A stretch of 64,000 nt of DNA. Source: Dryocosmus kuriphilus. Taxonomy: Eukaryota > Arthropoda > Insecta > Hymenoptera > Cynipidae. The stretch's first letter is position 1. Each line of letters opens with the position of its first letter. Shown here in pieces: positions 35,265 through 46,457 of this stretch. The translations under genes were made by a program, and so were the position numbers. The stretch is from contig CM076193.1 of the NCBI GenBank assembly GCA_038277395.1, positions 95,743,583-95,807,582 of the forward strand, written 5' to 3'. The notes beneath the pieces are model-generated. The model saw nothing but the letters and a program-made list of their open reading frames with translations, was not told the DNA's origin and made no database searches.

Positions 35265-36146
35265 TCAAGTACTTGTTGAAAGAGCAAGTTGAACCTCACC
35301 AACGATGAATGAAATTAGGATAGAGGTCAATTCCAAGAAAATTATTTCAAAATACAAATCGGCAAAGGGTTTCTCGAGTTTAGCTTGCACCTGACTTTTA
35401 ATGTATGAAAATTTAAATTTAATTAGTTGACGAATTAATTCTTCATTCGGCGCGTTAATTTTTTCGGAGATTATATATTTAACAATCACTTCAATTAAAA
35501 AATCTTTACATGTTTCTACATTTTTCAGCAATCGCTAAATACTTTTGAAGCGTTCATCGACACACAAAATTACATTCTTGAGCCCGTCGAAAGATGATTT
35601 TTGAAGAATGATTTCAGGAGTGTATACTTTTGTCCTTTTAGCGTCGACTGCGTCCTACTGTGTACTATTGTTGGTCTCTTCGTCGTCTTTCTTGCCATCT
35701 TTCAAAAGAATTGCCTTGTTGCCGTGAGAAGTGGTAAAAAACAACTTGTGTTTACCCAGTTGAATTGTCTGGAGGTAGAGCGGTGAATTTCCAAAAGAGT
35801 AATAGAACTCTATTATATCCAAGTGCTGTTGGAGTTGTGTCTACGCGTCCAAGTCAAAGGAAATTCCGCTGCCGGCACCGTTCATAAGCTTGATAACTGG
35901 TTGAAATTTTCCATGTGCTTGTATTTCGAGCCCGATTATAATTGATTTGGAAAATGACTGATTAATGCCGTAAATAGTTGGCATAACAATTTGTTGTGAT
36001 GTTCTCATCGAAAAGTTTGTAGACATCATGACCAAACGTTTAAGAGCAGCTTTAGTTATAACATGTTTAAGTGGTGTGGTTATAGTTTTAACCCTTTTAG
36101 TTTTAGTCGTTTCAGGAACAGCGCGTTTACTCTGGTGGTCAGACAC
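35265..36146 (-). pseudogene. Unknown Polinton left-end gene
   Basis: A 294-codon minus-strand frame is interrupted only by three TAG codons (plus-strand cta at 35841, 35655 and 35535) and is otherwise open with no frameshift. The N-terminus is basic (KRAVPETTKTKRVK, nuclear-signal-like). A compact domain follows (SQQIVMPTIYGINQSFSKSI, KFQPVIKLMNG), then a middle part with LGKHKLFFTTSHGNKA, and a C-terminal helical part (CKDFLIEVIVKYII, FADLYFEIIFLELT). I do not recognise the family. The first TAG sits where a Trp might be expected, suggesting point mutation. The gene is enclosed between the left terminus and an inverted copy of that terminus at 36222-36366. Confidence 0.6.
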
Positions 36147-36221
36147 TGCTTTGGTATTTTGCGTCGGTATGGACGTTGAAAACTCAGAGGTCTGAGAATA
36201 CTCTCCCTCGTTTGAAACGAA

Positions 36222-36366
36222 TCAGAATAGACCACGCCTTCTCGCTACCCCCACTCCTAACCCCAACCCACCACCACTTCGACCAATCAGAGCGAGGCCA
36301 CGCCCCCTTGTTGCCCCCACTCCTCGACATAGGCTCCGCCTCTCGACCAATCACAGCCCGCCCTAT
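36222..36366. repeat. Internal inverted copy of the Polinton terminus
   Basis: gaatagaccacgccttctcg ... gaccaatcacagcccgccctata reproduces in inverse the outer part of the left terminal repeat (about 34688-34850). The last 15 or so terminal bases are replaced by tataaaactg. Confidence 0.85.
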
Positions 36367-36369
36367 ATA
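36364..36369 (+). promoter_or_regulatory. Candidate TATA box at the end of the internal terminus copy
   Basis: ctatataaaactg follows the GC-rich CCAAT-containing block, a promoter-like arrangement reading rightwards. No transcript evidence. Confidence 0.3.
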
Positions 36370-37100
36370 AAACTGATGTCAACTGATTTAAAAGGTTTCA
36401 TGCGCCGGTTTATATACGCAAAATGTATGAGGGGTGAGGAAGTGGTTTGGTGGAGGAAATCTATAGATGTTGAGCGTGGGAAGAACATATATAACACGGT
36501 TTTTAAAGGACAAAGAAAAAATAATAGAGTCATATTTTTTCCAGGAAATAACATAAAAGAAAATGCGTTTCCTATAAATTACATAAGAAATTCCACATAT
36601 CGTGGAAGGTATAATAAAGAGCACATGTAGTCCATAAATCATGCTAAAGAATCCATATGTCGAGGGAGGAGAAATTAGACAAAAGAACACGTGTGATCTA
36701 TTAATAGGACAAAAGAATTTGTATTTTTGGAAAATACATAAAAGAATCTATAAATCACGCTATAAAATCCACATGTCACGGAAATTAGACAAAAGAACAC
36801 GTGAGGCCTATGAATCGAACAAAAGAATTCGTATTTTTGGAAAATACATAAAAAACATGTGTTACCTATAAATCGCGTAAAGAAATTCGTATTTCTATCA
36901 AAAGTAGGCAAAAGAATACGTGTCTCCTATAAGTAATATAATAACCCGTATTTCCTACAAATTTTATAACAAAAGAACATCTGTTTTTTCAATAAATTAC
37001 GCAAAACTCTGTATGTCGCAAAATTATACAAAAGAAAACGTCTTTCAAGGTCATACCTAAATCAGATGTGGATCATGCAGTAAAAAGTTATATTACAAAA
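36370..37100. other. Non-coding stretch with a repeated ACAAAAGAAC motif
   Basis: The motif acaaaagaacacgtg occurs exactly at 36679 and 36789. Variants occur at 36709, 36819, 36909, 36968, 37026 and 37085, spaced irregularly every 30-110 bp, several followed by an E-box-like cacgtg or acgtg. The same word reappears near the right end of the element (52724-52862). No credible gene; frames here are repeats of the motif. Confidence 0.6.
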
Positions 37101-37460
37101 GCACACGATTTTAGAAACTGCCCCCCTCAAGGGTTGTGTAAAGTTATATATTACGCAGGTGCTTATAGAAAAGAACTTTTAACAAATCGAAAATTTATTA
37201 CACATTCCAGAATATACAATGGCGAAATATAAGGCACTATTCTTTAGTCTGTTATGGTTATTCAAACATAGAAAAATTTTATTTAGAAATTTTCAGAAAA
37301 TTAAACAATACAACATAGTCATGAAAGGGACCTCACAAATTTTTCCCGTAGAGAAGATGAAATAACTGGGGTCGGATACAAAAATTTATGCTTGGAAATT
37401 GAAACTAGTCATTGAAAATGACCGTGTGAATTTTTGAGATACAAGTGACAATGCATCACT
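37101..37460 (+). pseudogene. Unknown Polinton gene, decayed copy 1
   Basis: The translation around 37130-37270 shows YYAGAYRKELLTNRKFI and YSVMVIQT, clearly homologous to copy 2 at 37606, but with several stops. No family recognised. Confidence 0.5.
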
Positions 37461-37605
37461 TTGAAAATCTTAGTAGGAGCTCTTATTAAAAAGCATAAAA
37501 ATTATACAAAAGAACTTTTGATTCAAGACCATAAATCCAGTGTCAGGTATGTAGTGTGTAAAGAAGTTGAGTTTTAAAATCACATGATTTTAAGAACAGT
37601 ACAAT

Positions 37606-37914
37606 TTGAGTGTATGGTTATATACTGCACAGTTTGTATATAGAAAAGACCTTTTAACAAATCGGAAATTTATTGCTTATTCCAAAAGGTACAATGACAA
37701 GATACAAGATATTGTTCTTTATTATGTTATGGTTATTCAAACGTCGAAGAGAATTTTTGTGAATTTTTTGGAAAGCTATTCATTGAAAACGAGCGTGGGA
37801 CCTTTTGAGAAACAGGCGACAATGCATCGTTTTCAAAATATCAGTATCGCCGCTTATAAAAAGCAGAAAAACATTGCTGTTCAAATGAGTTGTACTCTAA
37901 TTTTCTTATATTGA
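37606..37914 (+). pseudogene. Unknown Polinton gene, decayed copy 2
   Basis: A 102-residue open frame with VYRKDLLTNRKFIAYSKRYN, YYVMVIQTSKRIFVNFLESY and FEKQATMHRFQNIS. It is about 60 percent similar by eye to the fragment at 37101-37460, so the region from about 37030 to 37915 is a tandem duplication. No start context or recognised motif, so it may be the remnant of a longer gene. Between the Polinton left end and polymerase, this is where lineage-specific cargo genes are often found (inference). Confidence 0.45.
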
Positions 37915-38369
37915 AAAAAGCGGAAAAATATGCAGTCGACATTTAGCTTCACAACACATACATAAGATATAGTTGTTTGTCACTGAGGTTGTTTGTACCT
38001 AAAATGTATTTGAACAGCAAAACAGGTGGTGACATTTAACGATAAACATTGACCAACTTGTAAAGCTAACAATGAACAGATTTCAAAAGCTCAATAGTAG
38101 ACACTCCCCACAAAAAAGGAAGAAAAAAATCTGTACAGTAAGAACGCTGCTGGTGTATTATTGTTCAAAGAAGGTCCTACTTTCTAGCAGACGCCTGGAA
38201 TGCAGAAGACAAGTTTCCAAAATCATGAGGGGGTGTACCATAGAGAAGGGTGTGGGTGGAGGGGTACGTATATGCTTCTTTTAAATATTGAACATGCAGT
38301 CCTTTTGGTTCAGTTTTCGTTGGAGCTTATACCGGGTTAGTTTAACTTTGTTCAACTAGAAAAGAAATC

Positions 38370-38555
38370 ATGGTGTGTGTTGAAGAGCTCGTCTATAGCT
38401 TAATGGCTATTGCTTATCGTCTGACGGATGCAGAATGTTTATTTTATCTGCAAAATATATTAACAATCTGTCATTCGGATGACATTTTTCGGATATCGCG
38501 AATTTTAGTGTCGAACAATGCGCTCCGTTTAGCGTACGGGATGTTAGCGAGTTAG
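38370..38555 (+). CDS. Short unknown ORF upstream of polymerase B
   Basis: A 61-residue frame (starts MVCVEELVYSLMAIAYRL, ends LRLAYGMLAS) with a clean ATG. It is preceded by an arthropod-Inr-like ttcagttttcg at about 38309. It may be a first coding exon of the polymerase gene or a separate small gene; a TAG ends it before the gtgagt at about 38588. No family recognised. Confidence 0.35.
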   Translation: MVCVEELVYSLMAIAYRLTDAECLFYLQNILTICHSDDIFRISRILVSNNALRLAYGMLAS

Positions 38556-38710
38556 CGGGTTAGCGAGTGAAATGCATCGAAGTTTAAGTGAGTGTATTAT
38601 TTTTGTTTGCTCCGATAGTGTATAATTTTAAAAATATTTAATTTAAAAAATCTGTAAATTATAGTGCTCGCAGAGGAGCGAACGAATGTACCCATTAATC
38701 TGGATCATTC

Positions 38711-41700
38711 AGGTTACTCTCCCGCATATATGCCAATGACGAAGAACGCCCCGCATTTGACACGACATGGTCCGGCTTCGATAATTTGAATCAGGCTGCA
38801 GTAGCTACTGATGAAGACCAGCCACCAATGCGACAGTTTGATGAGGAAGAAGAAGGTCAGGACGATGATGTCATAAGTGTTCTCGATTCGGATGGCGAAG
38901 ACCGACAATATCGCCCAGACCTCTTTTACGACAGCGACGACGACACAATTTGGGACGATGTTCCATCACAAACAACTGGTAAGTTTCTTCATTAATTTAG
39001 TTCGAATAGTAAAATAGTAGCGAAAATCGTGCGTAAAGAAGGGAAATTAAATTTGGTATGGTGATTATAAAAATATTTTTTCATTTACCTTAATTTTAAA
39101 ACATTTGAAGGAATGCAACTATAAAGTTTCCAAATTCCGAATTACGGGTTTAAAATTTCGTAAGATTTTTATTTTTTTAAACTCGTGTTTGTTGCAGTTC
39201 ATTTCAAACAATTTTCGTTATTTTATTTTAATGGTTAAAATTTTTTGAGCTTTGTTTGATAAGCAGATTTACGACTCATGTTTAATAAAATTCGATCGAT
39301 ATTTTTACTCGTTGTGAAGTGAAAGTGATTTTTTCTAATGTTACGAATAAATTGTTTGTTCTTATTCATTTAATATTTTTAAATTCAAAAAGACTACAAA
39401 TTTTTTGATATTCGGGCCTATATGCTTTAGAATTTTGTAAGACTTTTAAAAAGAAATTTTCCTCTTACAATCACGGAAAACTCTTATATTTTTTATGAAT
39501 TTAGTTCGAATAGTAAAATAATAGTGAAAATCGCGTAAAGAAAGGAAATTAAATTTGGTATGGTGATTATAAAAATATTTTTTTTTCATTTACTTTAATT
39601 TTCAAACATTTGAAGGAATGCAATTAAAAAGTTTTCAAATTCCGGATTACGGGTTTAAAATTTCGTAAGATTTTTATTTGTTTTTACACTGAATATTTTT
39701 CAAATGATATTCACTATTATTTATTCTAGTTAAAAATGATTTTTGATCTTTGATTAGTAAATATTTTTAAGTCATATGTTAAAAAAATCTGTTTGAAGTA
39801 TGTATGTTAGATATTTTTAAACTCATGTTTGTTGCAATTTATTTCAAACAATTTTCCTTATTTTATTTTTACGGTTAGAGTTTTTGAGGTTTGTTTGATA
39901 AATAGTTTTACGACTGATGTTTAATAAAATTCGATCGATATTTTTACTCATTGTGAGGTGAAAGTGAATTTTTCTAATGAAAATATGAAAATAAAATTTG
40001 TCCCCTAGCTAATCAATTTAAAAATCTCTGAAAACAGTTTTAAGAATATTTGAATAATATTTGCTGTAGCTATTATACTATTTTCAACGTAGATAATGTG
40101 ATGTAAAAAACGTTTAAATAATACATTTTTCTATTGTAATTTTACAGCTAACGAAAATTTAATCGTGGATAACGCAGACGCTTCTTCGGAAGAGGAGGAA
40201 GAAGAGGATATGTTACCAGAACCAGAGGAACATCACACAACCGAACCTTGGAGACCGTGGGAAGAGCCGATCGGTCAACTGGGTGGTGACGGTGAAAATA
40301 ACCAGCAGCAGCAGCCGGAGCAACAACAGCTGCAACAACAACAACAACAACAACAAGGTGAGGGAGAGAACTTTTGAAATTGAGTTTGAGAGATCGCGCT
40401 TTTACCCGAAATTTACCTTCAGGGGGGTCGAATTAAAAGTCCGTATAAACGAACCGGAAAATAATAGGGTTGGTGAAGTCGTCGAATACTGCGAAAACAC
40501 TGTTAGGGAATTATATAATTATTTAATGGGAAATGTTAGTGCAACAGATAGGGTCGGCATAAAATTTAATTCCGATTATTTTAAAAAAGAGGGCGGTGGT
40601 ATTTCGTTTAGACCGGCTCATCAACATTCATTTGCGAATTTTTGGCAAGTTCTTTTTAGTGTCTTTCAAAGTAATGACGATTTCATAATTGATCAATCCT
40701 TCTTGATTAATTTTGATTGGGTTAAAGATGAACACGGTCCGGGTACGAGAAATGTACGTCCTACCCACGGGGGTGTTAAAAAAACGGTCGCTTTTAACAA
40801 TATCGCGAAAGGACAACCTGTGCCTTCCTCAGTCTATTGTCACGAGTCGTGCTTACGGTGAGCGTGGTACGATTCGCTCCGGTGCGCTTCACCGTAAGTG
40901 GGAGTTAGTTCGCTGTCAAAACTCGACCATTCAGACATTATTAGCTCAGAAATTCGTAAACGATTCTGGGGTACTAATACCTGAAAACGGATGTGGTATT
41001 GATGAAATTCATAAATTTCAGTTGCACCTTGTCCCAGATAGGATTGCTATTATTATTTATGAATTTCAGACCTTTGGAAAGGGTGTTAAATCACCACTTT
41101 ACAATGGGTCAAATCTTATAACGCAAACGGGTCAGACAGTTTTGCATAATTGAAAAATTATGCTGCAAGACGGACATTTCTATCCCATTTTAAGCATAAC
41201 AGCAACAGCAAGTACCGCATGTTTCTGCATTCCTTCCAATAAAAGTTATGACAATCCTGCAGGTCATCGATGTACGAACATATGTGATGCTTGCCGATCG
41301 ACACCTCCATGTAAAACTAGCGCGGAAGACCCAAAAATTGTAGAGGTTGAGTGTAATGGATGTGATAGATATTTTCACGGGCAAAAATGTTTTAACAATC
41401 ATATCGCGCCTAAATTTTTTTCCGCGAAAACATCAGTTTGCAACTCGCTACGTATTTGTACAGGTTGTACACGTTTTGTAAATGTATGGGTAGAACGTAA
41501 TCGCGAGTGCGGTAAAAAATATTGCAAAACATGTAATTGCCGACTCAATGTGGATCATTAGTGTTTTATGGCGCCTATTATGGATAAAGTAATAGAAAAA
41601 AAAGCAGCGAATAAGTTATGTTCTCTATGACTTTGAAACTCAACAGGGTGAAAAATTACGTGGTGATCCTAATGTTAATGTCCACAAACCAAATCTCTGT

Positions 41701-44261
41701 GTGGCGCAGAGAGTTTGCACCGACTGTATAGACCGTGAAAATATGCAAGAGATATGTCAGCACTGTGGCTTTCGACAGCATATTTTCGCGGGTGAAAATG
41801 CAGTGGACCAGTTTGCGGAACTTGTCACAAAACAGCAAAATAAATTTAGTCAGGTAATTTGCATAGCGCATAACGCAAAGGTGTTTGACTCACAGTTTAT
41901 TTAAAAATATTTAGTAGAAAAAAAGGGCACTAGGATACGACCCAATATTATAACAAATGGCACAAGTATGATAACTATGCAGATGGGGCGTACCAAATTT
42001 ATAGATAGCTTAAACTATCTGCATATGCCCTTGAGCAAACTACCAAAAGCTTTTGGGTTTGACGAAGTTAAAAAAGGCACGTTCCCCCTTTTTTTTAACA
42101 CATCCGATAAAGAGAAATATAAGGGTCCTCTACTTGCTTCAGAGTATTACCCGCCAGACACAATGTCTGAAGAAGCCAGGAAGGAATTTTTCGAGTGGTA
42201 TGAAACTTTCGCAAAAGACTCGGAATATATATTCGACTTTCAGAAAAAAATAGTGGGATATTGTGTAAACGATGTAGTCATCCTGCGTAAGGCATGTATA
42301 GCATTTAGAGACATTTTTCTTAAATGTGCCAATGTATGCCTCTTTTCCGAGAGCGTTACAATAGCATCGGCATGCTCCCGTGTATATAGGAAAAATTTCC
42401 TAAAAGCAGACACAATTGGCCTTATACCACCCTGGAGGCTACCGTAGGGCCGATAACCAGTCGAGAAAAGCCATTGAGTGGCTATTGTGATGTGAGCGAG
42501 AGCTCGGAAAGGAAATTCGTCACGCAGGTAGGTCTCGTGAATATCGTACACCCGAGGGGGTCTTGGTCGATGGTTATTACGATAATCAGGGTAACCGTTA
42601 TATTCTACAATTTCATGGTTGCTTTTTTCATGGGTGTGTCGACTGCAAAAAAATAAATCGGGATAATAAGTTGAAAAGCGGGGATTCCCTAGACAAGCGT
42701 TTTGAACGTACCCGTGCTCAAAGCGCGAAACTTAAACAGGCGGGTTACATTGTCACAGACGTGTGGGAATGTAAATTCGCCGAGTTGAAAGAAAATTCCC
42801 CCATGATGAAAGATTATATAAATCATCATCCGATATTATTGAAGGAGCCTCTGAACCCACGAGCATCATTTTATGGTGGGCATACGGGAAATACGACATG
42901 TTTTTATGAGGTAAAGGATGATGAAAAAATGCACTATATTGACATTTGTTCACTCTATCCTACATCTCAAAATATGGTAAATTTCCTGTAGGACATCCGA
43001 AGATTCTCGTAGGTAATGCATGAGAAATAACTGGCGATAATTTAAAGAATATAAAAAGTGTAGAAGGCCTTGTAAAATGTCGAGTTTTACCCCCGCATAA
43101 TCTCTATCACCCAGTACTCCCTCTTAATGTGCATAAAAAACTCATGTTTCCACTTTGCAAGGCTTGCTGTGTGAATCTTCAGCAGGAAGAGTGTCAGCAT
43201 GAGCCTCCTATGCGAGAAATTGAGGGAGTATGAGAAACTGATGAATTGAAAAAGGCAGTGGAAATGGGGTACGAGATAAAATCTATTGATGAAATATGGC
43301 AATATAATGTCGTACAATACAATCCTGAAACACGAGAAGGTGGTTTGCTTGCCGATTACATCAACAGATTTTTAAAAATAAAGCAAGGGTCTTCAGGTTG
43401 TCCAATCGAGTGTGTTGACAAAAATAGTATACTAACGTATTTAAATGAATACTCGACAATCGAGGGCGTTGATTTAGATCGTAGTAAGATTACTAAAAAT
43501 CCTGGTCTGCGCTCAGTTGTTAAACTCTGTTTAAATTCGTTCTGGGAGAAATTCAGACAGCGCGAAAAGTTGATGCAATCGGTTTATGTTGAGACAGTAG
43601 AGGCCCTATATAAACTTTCTTTGAGTCCAGAAATAGAAGTGTTTGATATAACACCTATAAATGATGACCTTCTTTGCGTTTCATATAAATACACGGATGA
43701 GGCTTGTAAACCTTCGTCAAATACTAATGTCGTAATTGCCGCCTATACTACGGCTTAAGCTCGTCTTGTCCTATGCGATTACCTGTCTCAGTTGGGCCGT
43801 AGAGTATTATATTACGACACAAACTCATGTATTTATGTGCAGAGAAAAGTGGCTGGTGAGTACAACCCCCCGCTTGGCCGTCTTTTGGGTCAAATGACCG
43901 ACGAGCTCGAGGGAGAATACGGCACGGGTAGCTACATAAAGACTTTTGTGTCTGGGGGTCCGAAATTTTAAGCTTACCAGGTTGTCACAGTAAATGGTGA
44001 AATTCACACCAAGTGCAAGGTAAAGGGAATAACATTAAACTATAAAAACTCGAAATCTGTAAATTTCAACACAATCCGTGAAATAATTGTTGATAGAGCC
44101 GTTGAATCAATTAAATTAAATTTTCGCGCAATTAGGCGTACAGCATTCCACGACGTCATCACCGTCAATGAGAGTAAAAAGGTAAGGCCCGTATTCACCA
44201 AAAAAAACGGTTTCTTGAAAACTACGATTCGATCCCCTACGGCTACAAGGAAGCGTTTTAA
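38711..44261 (+). pseudogene. POLB: Polinton DNA polymerase B with spliced acidic N-terminus
   Basis: Exon 38711-38978 (acidic; ends at gtaagt) joins in phase to 40148, which adds acidic and Gln-rich sequence. A frameshift near 40375 leads into the core RTFEIEFERSRFYPKF. Next come a Cys-rich region (41240-41560), exonuclease motifs (FYDFETQQG near 41630, IAHNAKVFDSQF near 41870, YCVNDVVIL near 42260), palm A (YIDICSLYP near 42945), palm B (CLNSFWEKF near 43540) and palm C, which reads YYDTNS instead of DTDS near 43825. At least seven in-frame stops (e.g. after 41150, 41558, 41901, 43755, 43968) and several frameshifts, some in homopolymers. Natural end judged at YGYKEAF, TAA 44259-44261. It would copy the element by protein priming; it is clearly dead. 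Confidence 0.9.
38979..40147 (+). other. Intron of the polymerase B gene with an internal tandem duplication
   Basis: Donor gtaagt and acceptor ttttacag give an in-phase join. Inside, 39001-39360 is repeated at 39505-39985 with a 120-bp insertion in the second copy (39690-39815). Confidence 0.65.
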
Positions 44262-44279
44262 TTCAATTAAATACTTTGG

Positions 44280-44325
44280 CTCTCGCTCTCGCTCTCGCTC
44301 TCGCTCTCTCTCTCTCTCTCTCTCA
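44280..44325. repeat. TCTCGC / TC microsatellite
   Basis: ctctcgctctcgctctcgct followed by a pure TC run, just beyond the polymerase end. Confidence 0.9.
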
Positions 44326-44756
44326 CGAATATAAAAGCATGTACGCTTTTTATAAACAATTCTAATAGGTTAGTATAGTTTTTCAGTGTTTACAATTGTG
44401 TATAAAACGAGCATTAATCTCCTTTTCTTTTTCAATTTCAGATGCAGAAAATCAGATTGGATTTATTGAATCGTAGAGATCAATAAGCCTAGCAGATTTT
44501 CTGTCAATGCGAACGATCCCTATAAAAGAAAAACATTACCAGCAGCACCAGCAACAGAAATAACAACAACAGCAACAGGAGCGATGGGTTCCAATAGAGG
44601 AGTGAGAAGAAGGAATTCGATTTGTCTCGATTAGTGTCGGTGTTCTAAGGAATCTGAAACTTCAAATACGCAAGTATAATTATCTGTCTATAAGAAATAA
44701 GGATGTTTTACTTTTTAGATCCACATTAAATATTAATTTTAGTTTTCTTTTACAGA

Positions 44757-45097
44757 CTTCACTCAGCATGAAGCAGAAGAGCTTGCTTTCGAATTCAAAG
44801 AACCTTAGGAAGAGAACGATGTTGATGATGAAGAAGAAGAAGAAAAAAAAGAAGAAGAAGAAGAAGAAGAAGAAGAAGAAGAAAGAAGAAGACACAGGCG
44901 GCATTGAAATCGACAACGATGGCTTGGAACCTGGCGAAATACTACAATGCCCGGGGTCTATCCCAATCGCCGACCTCTCAGACAACGCTAGACAGCACAT
45001 TACTGAGGCACAGCTGGAGTGCAGAAGGGGAGTTCAAGCCGTTTCGACAAAGCGGTTACTCGCCCAAGGATTAGAAGAAGAAGAAAGAGAAGAATAG
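44757..45097 (+). CDS. Low-complexity ORF after polymerase B, possibly a 3' exon
   Basis: A tttcttttacag acceptor-like site precedes a frame that runs through a long aag/gaa tract and ends with DTGGIEIDNDGLEPGEIL, then CPGSIPIADLSD. In the tract the Lys frame and the alternative Glu frame are interchangeable, so the true frame before it is unclear; the Glu frame would also have a TAG near 44812. The unique C-terminal 70 residues look like real protein, acidic at the end. Family unknown. Polyadenylation-like signals follow at about 45345. Confidence 0.35.
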
Positions 45098-45734
45098 AAT
45101 CATTGCTTTAAAAGGTCTCGACGCTTTTAGAGTAGCAAAATCTGTTTTTATGACTATTTATAATTTTTTACAATATTTAGACTTTAAGATATAAATGTAA
45201 ATTTAAAAATTGAAAGTAAATGTAGATAACAGCTAGATTGTTATTTTGTAAATAAGTTTAATTGTAAATATATTTTTCCTATATTTTCTCAAATATTTTT
45301 CCTTTCACTAAATTGTCCTTGCCTTTTAAAAATGAATTTAATAATAAATAAAAATTTAAATCAACCCTCGGTTATTTCTAAAGTCATTACTCAAGAGCAA
45401 GAGAGATTGGGTTACTTTTAATACGTGATCTATAGAGCAGACCATAAAAAATGCAAAAGTTTACGTTGAGAAAGATATTATAAAAGTTTTTGGACGGTGG
45501 TGACGGTGGCGGCAGCGGCGGCGGGGCGGCGGCCATGTCTCGTTATAAGCTCATAGGAGACATAGACTGGGGTTTTGAACTAATATCTTTTGGTTTTAGC
45601 TATTATTTTCAGGCTATCAGCTGATTGATGCGCGGCCTCTGCAACCAGGCTTATAAGCTCACTGGTCTGGTTGCTACGCACTGGATTTTTAGCGTATTTG
45701 GCTTTTAATTTTACAAGATTGGAGGAGGTTAGAC
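45098..45734. other. Non-coding spacer
   Basis: 3' trailer with aataaataaaa, then a GGC-rich block at 45494-45536 (ggcggcagcggcggcggggc). No gene seen. Confidence 0.45.
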
Positions 45735-45741
45735 TATAAAA
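45735..45741 (+). promoter_or_regulatory. Candidate TATA box of the ATPase gene
   Basis: ctataaaagtc lies 25 bp before the first in-frame ATG (45760). Position and sequence fit a core promoter; no other evidence. Confidence 0.4.
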
Positions 45742-45759
45742 GTCACAGAATTTCGCTGC

Positions 45760-46457
45760 ATGGGTCTATTTGTGAAAATGGATCCGAGGTGGAAACATCC
45801 CTTCACATCCATGATTTGCGGGCCTACAGGTTGTGGATAGACGTTTTTCGTGAAAAAATTTATCCGTCACATCGATCAGATGTGTGATGTTGTTTTTTTC
45901 AACGCATTATTGTTTATTATTCTGAATGGCAACCATCCTATCTCGAATACGGAAAAAATATCGAATTTCGGGAAGGCTTACCGCAATCATCAGATTATTC
46001 CAGTGATACTCGTGCAAAATTAATAATTATTGACGATTTGATGCACGAATCTTCTAATAATACAATAGTCGATCTTTTTACCAAGGGCAGTCATCATAAA
46101 AACTTGAGTGTTATTTTTATTTCACAGAATCTCTTCCATCAGGGACATGGTCAGCGTGATATATCGCTAAGCGCTAATTATATTGTTGTTTTTAAAAACC
46201 CTCGTGATCGTGTACAAATTCAGCATATGGCACGTCAAGTATTTCCTGAAAATCCAAGGTTTGTCCAAGAGGCCTACCACGATGCGACTTCTCAACCTTA
46301 TGGTTATCTTCTTTTTGATTTGAAGCAATCCACTTCTGATAATTGCCGTTTTAGAACGTCAATATTCCCCGCTGATCCACTTCACTTCGTATACTTTCCT
46401 GCAAAGGGTATAAAAACCCAAAACTCTGGCGACATCCGTTCCAGTCGTGCACCTGTG
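45760..46457 (+). pseudogene. ATP: Polinton FtsK/HerA-type packaging ATPase
   Basis: ATGs at 45760 and 45778 are in the same frame. The P-loop reads CGPTGCG then a TAG (45838-45840) where the catalytic lysine of the Walker A motif should be, followed by Thr. A frameshift lies in the 7-T run 45893-45899. Walker B LIIIDDLM is near 46025. Further conserved blocks are FTKGSHHKNLSVIFISQNLF, LSANYIVVFKNPRD and QPYGYLLFDL. The family pumps genome DNA into capsids. The loss of the Walker A lysine codon alone would inactivate it. The frame then continues without a stop into the next protein. Confidence 0.9.

Noticed and set aside
35265..36146. Stop-codon reassignment of TAG
   Set aside because: Other genes in the same element carry TAG, TAA and TGA interruptions alike, so decay is simpler; kept only as a low-priority observation.
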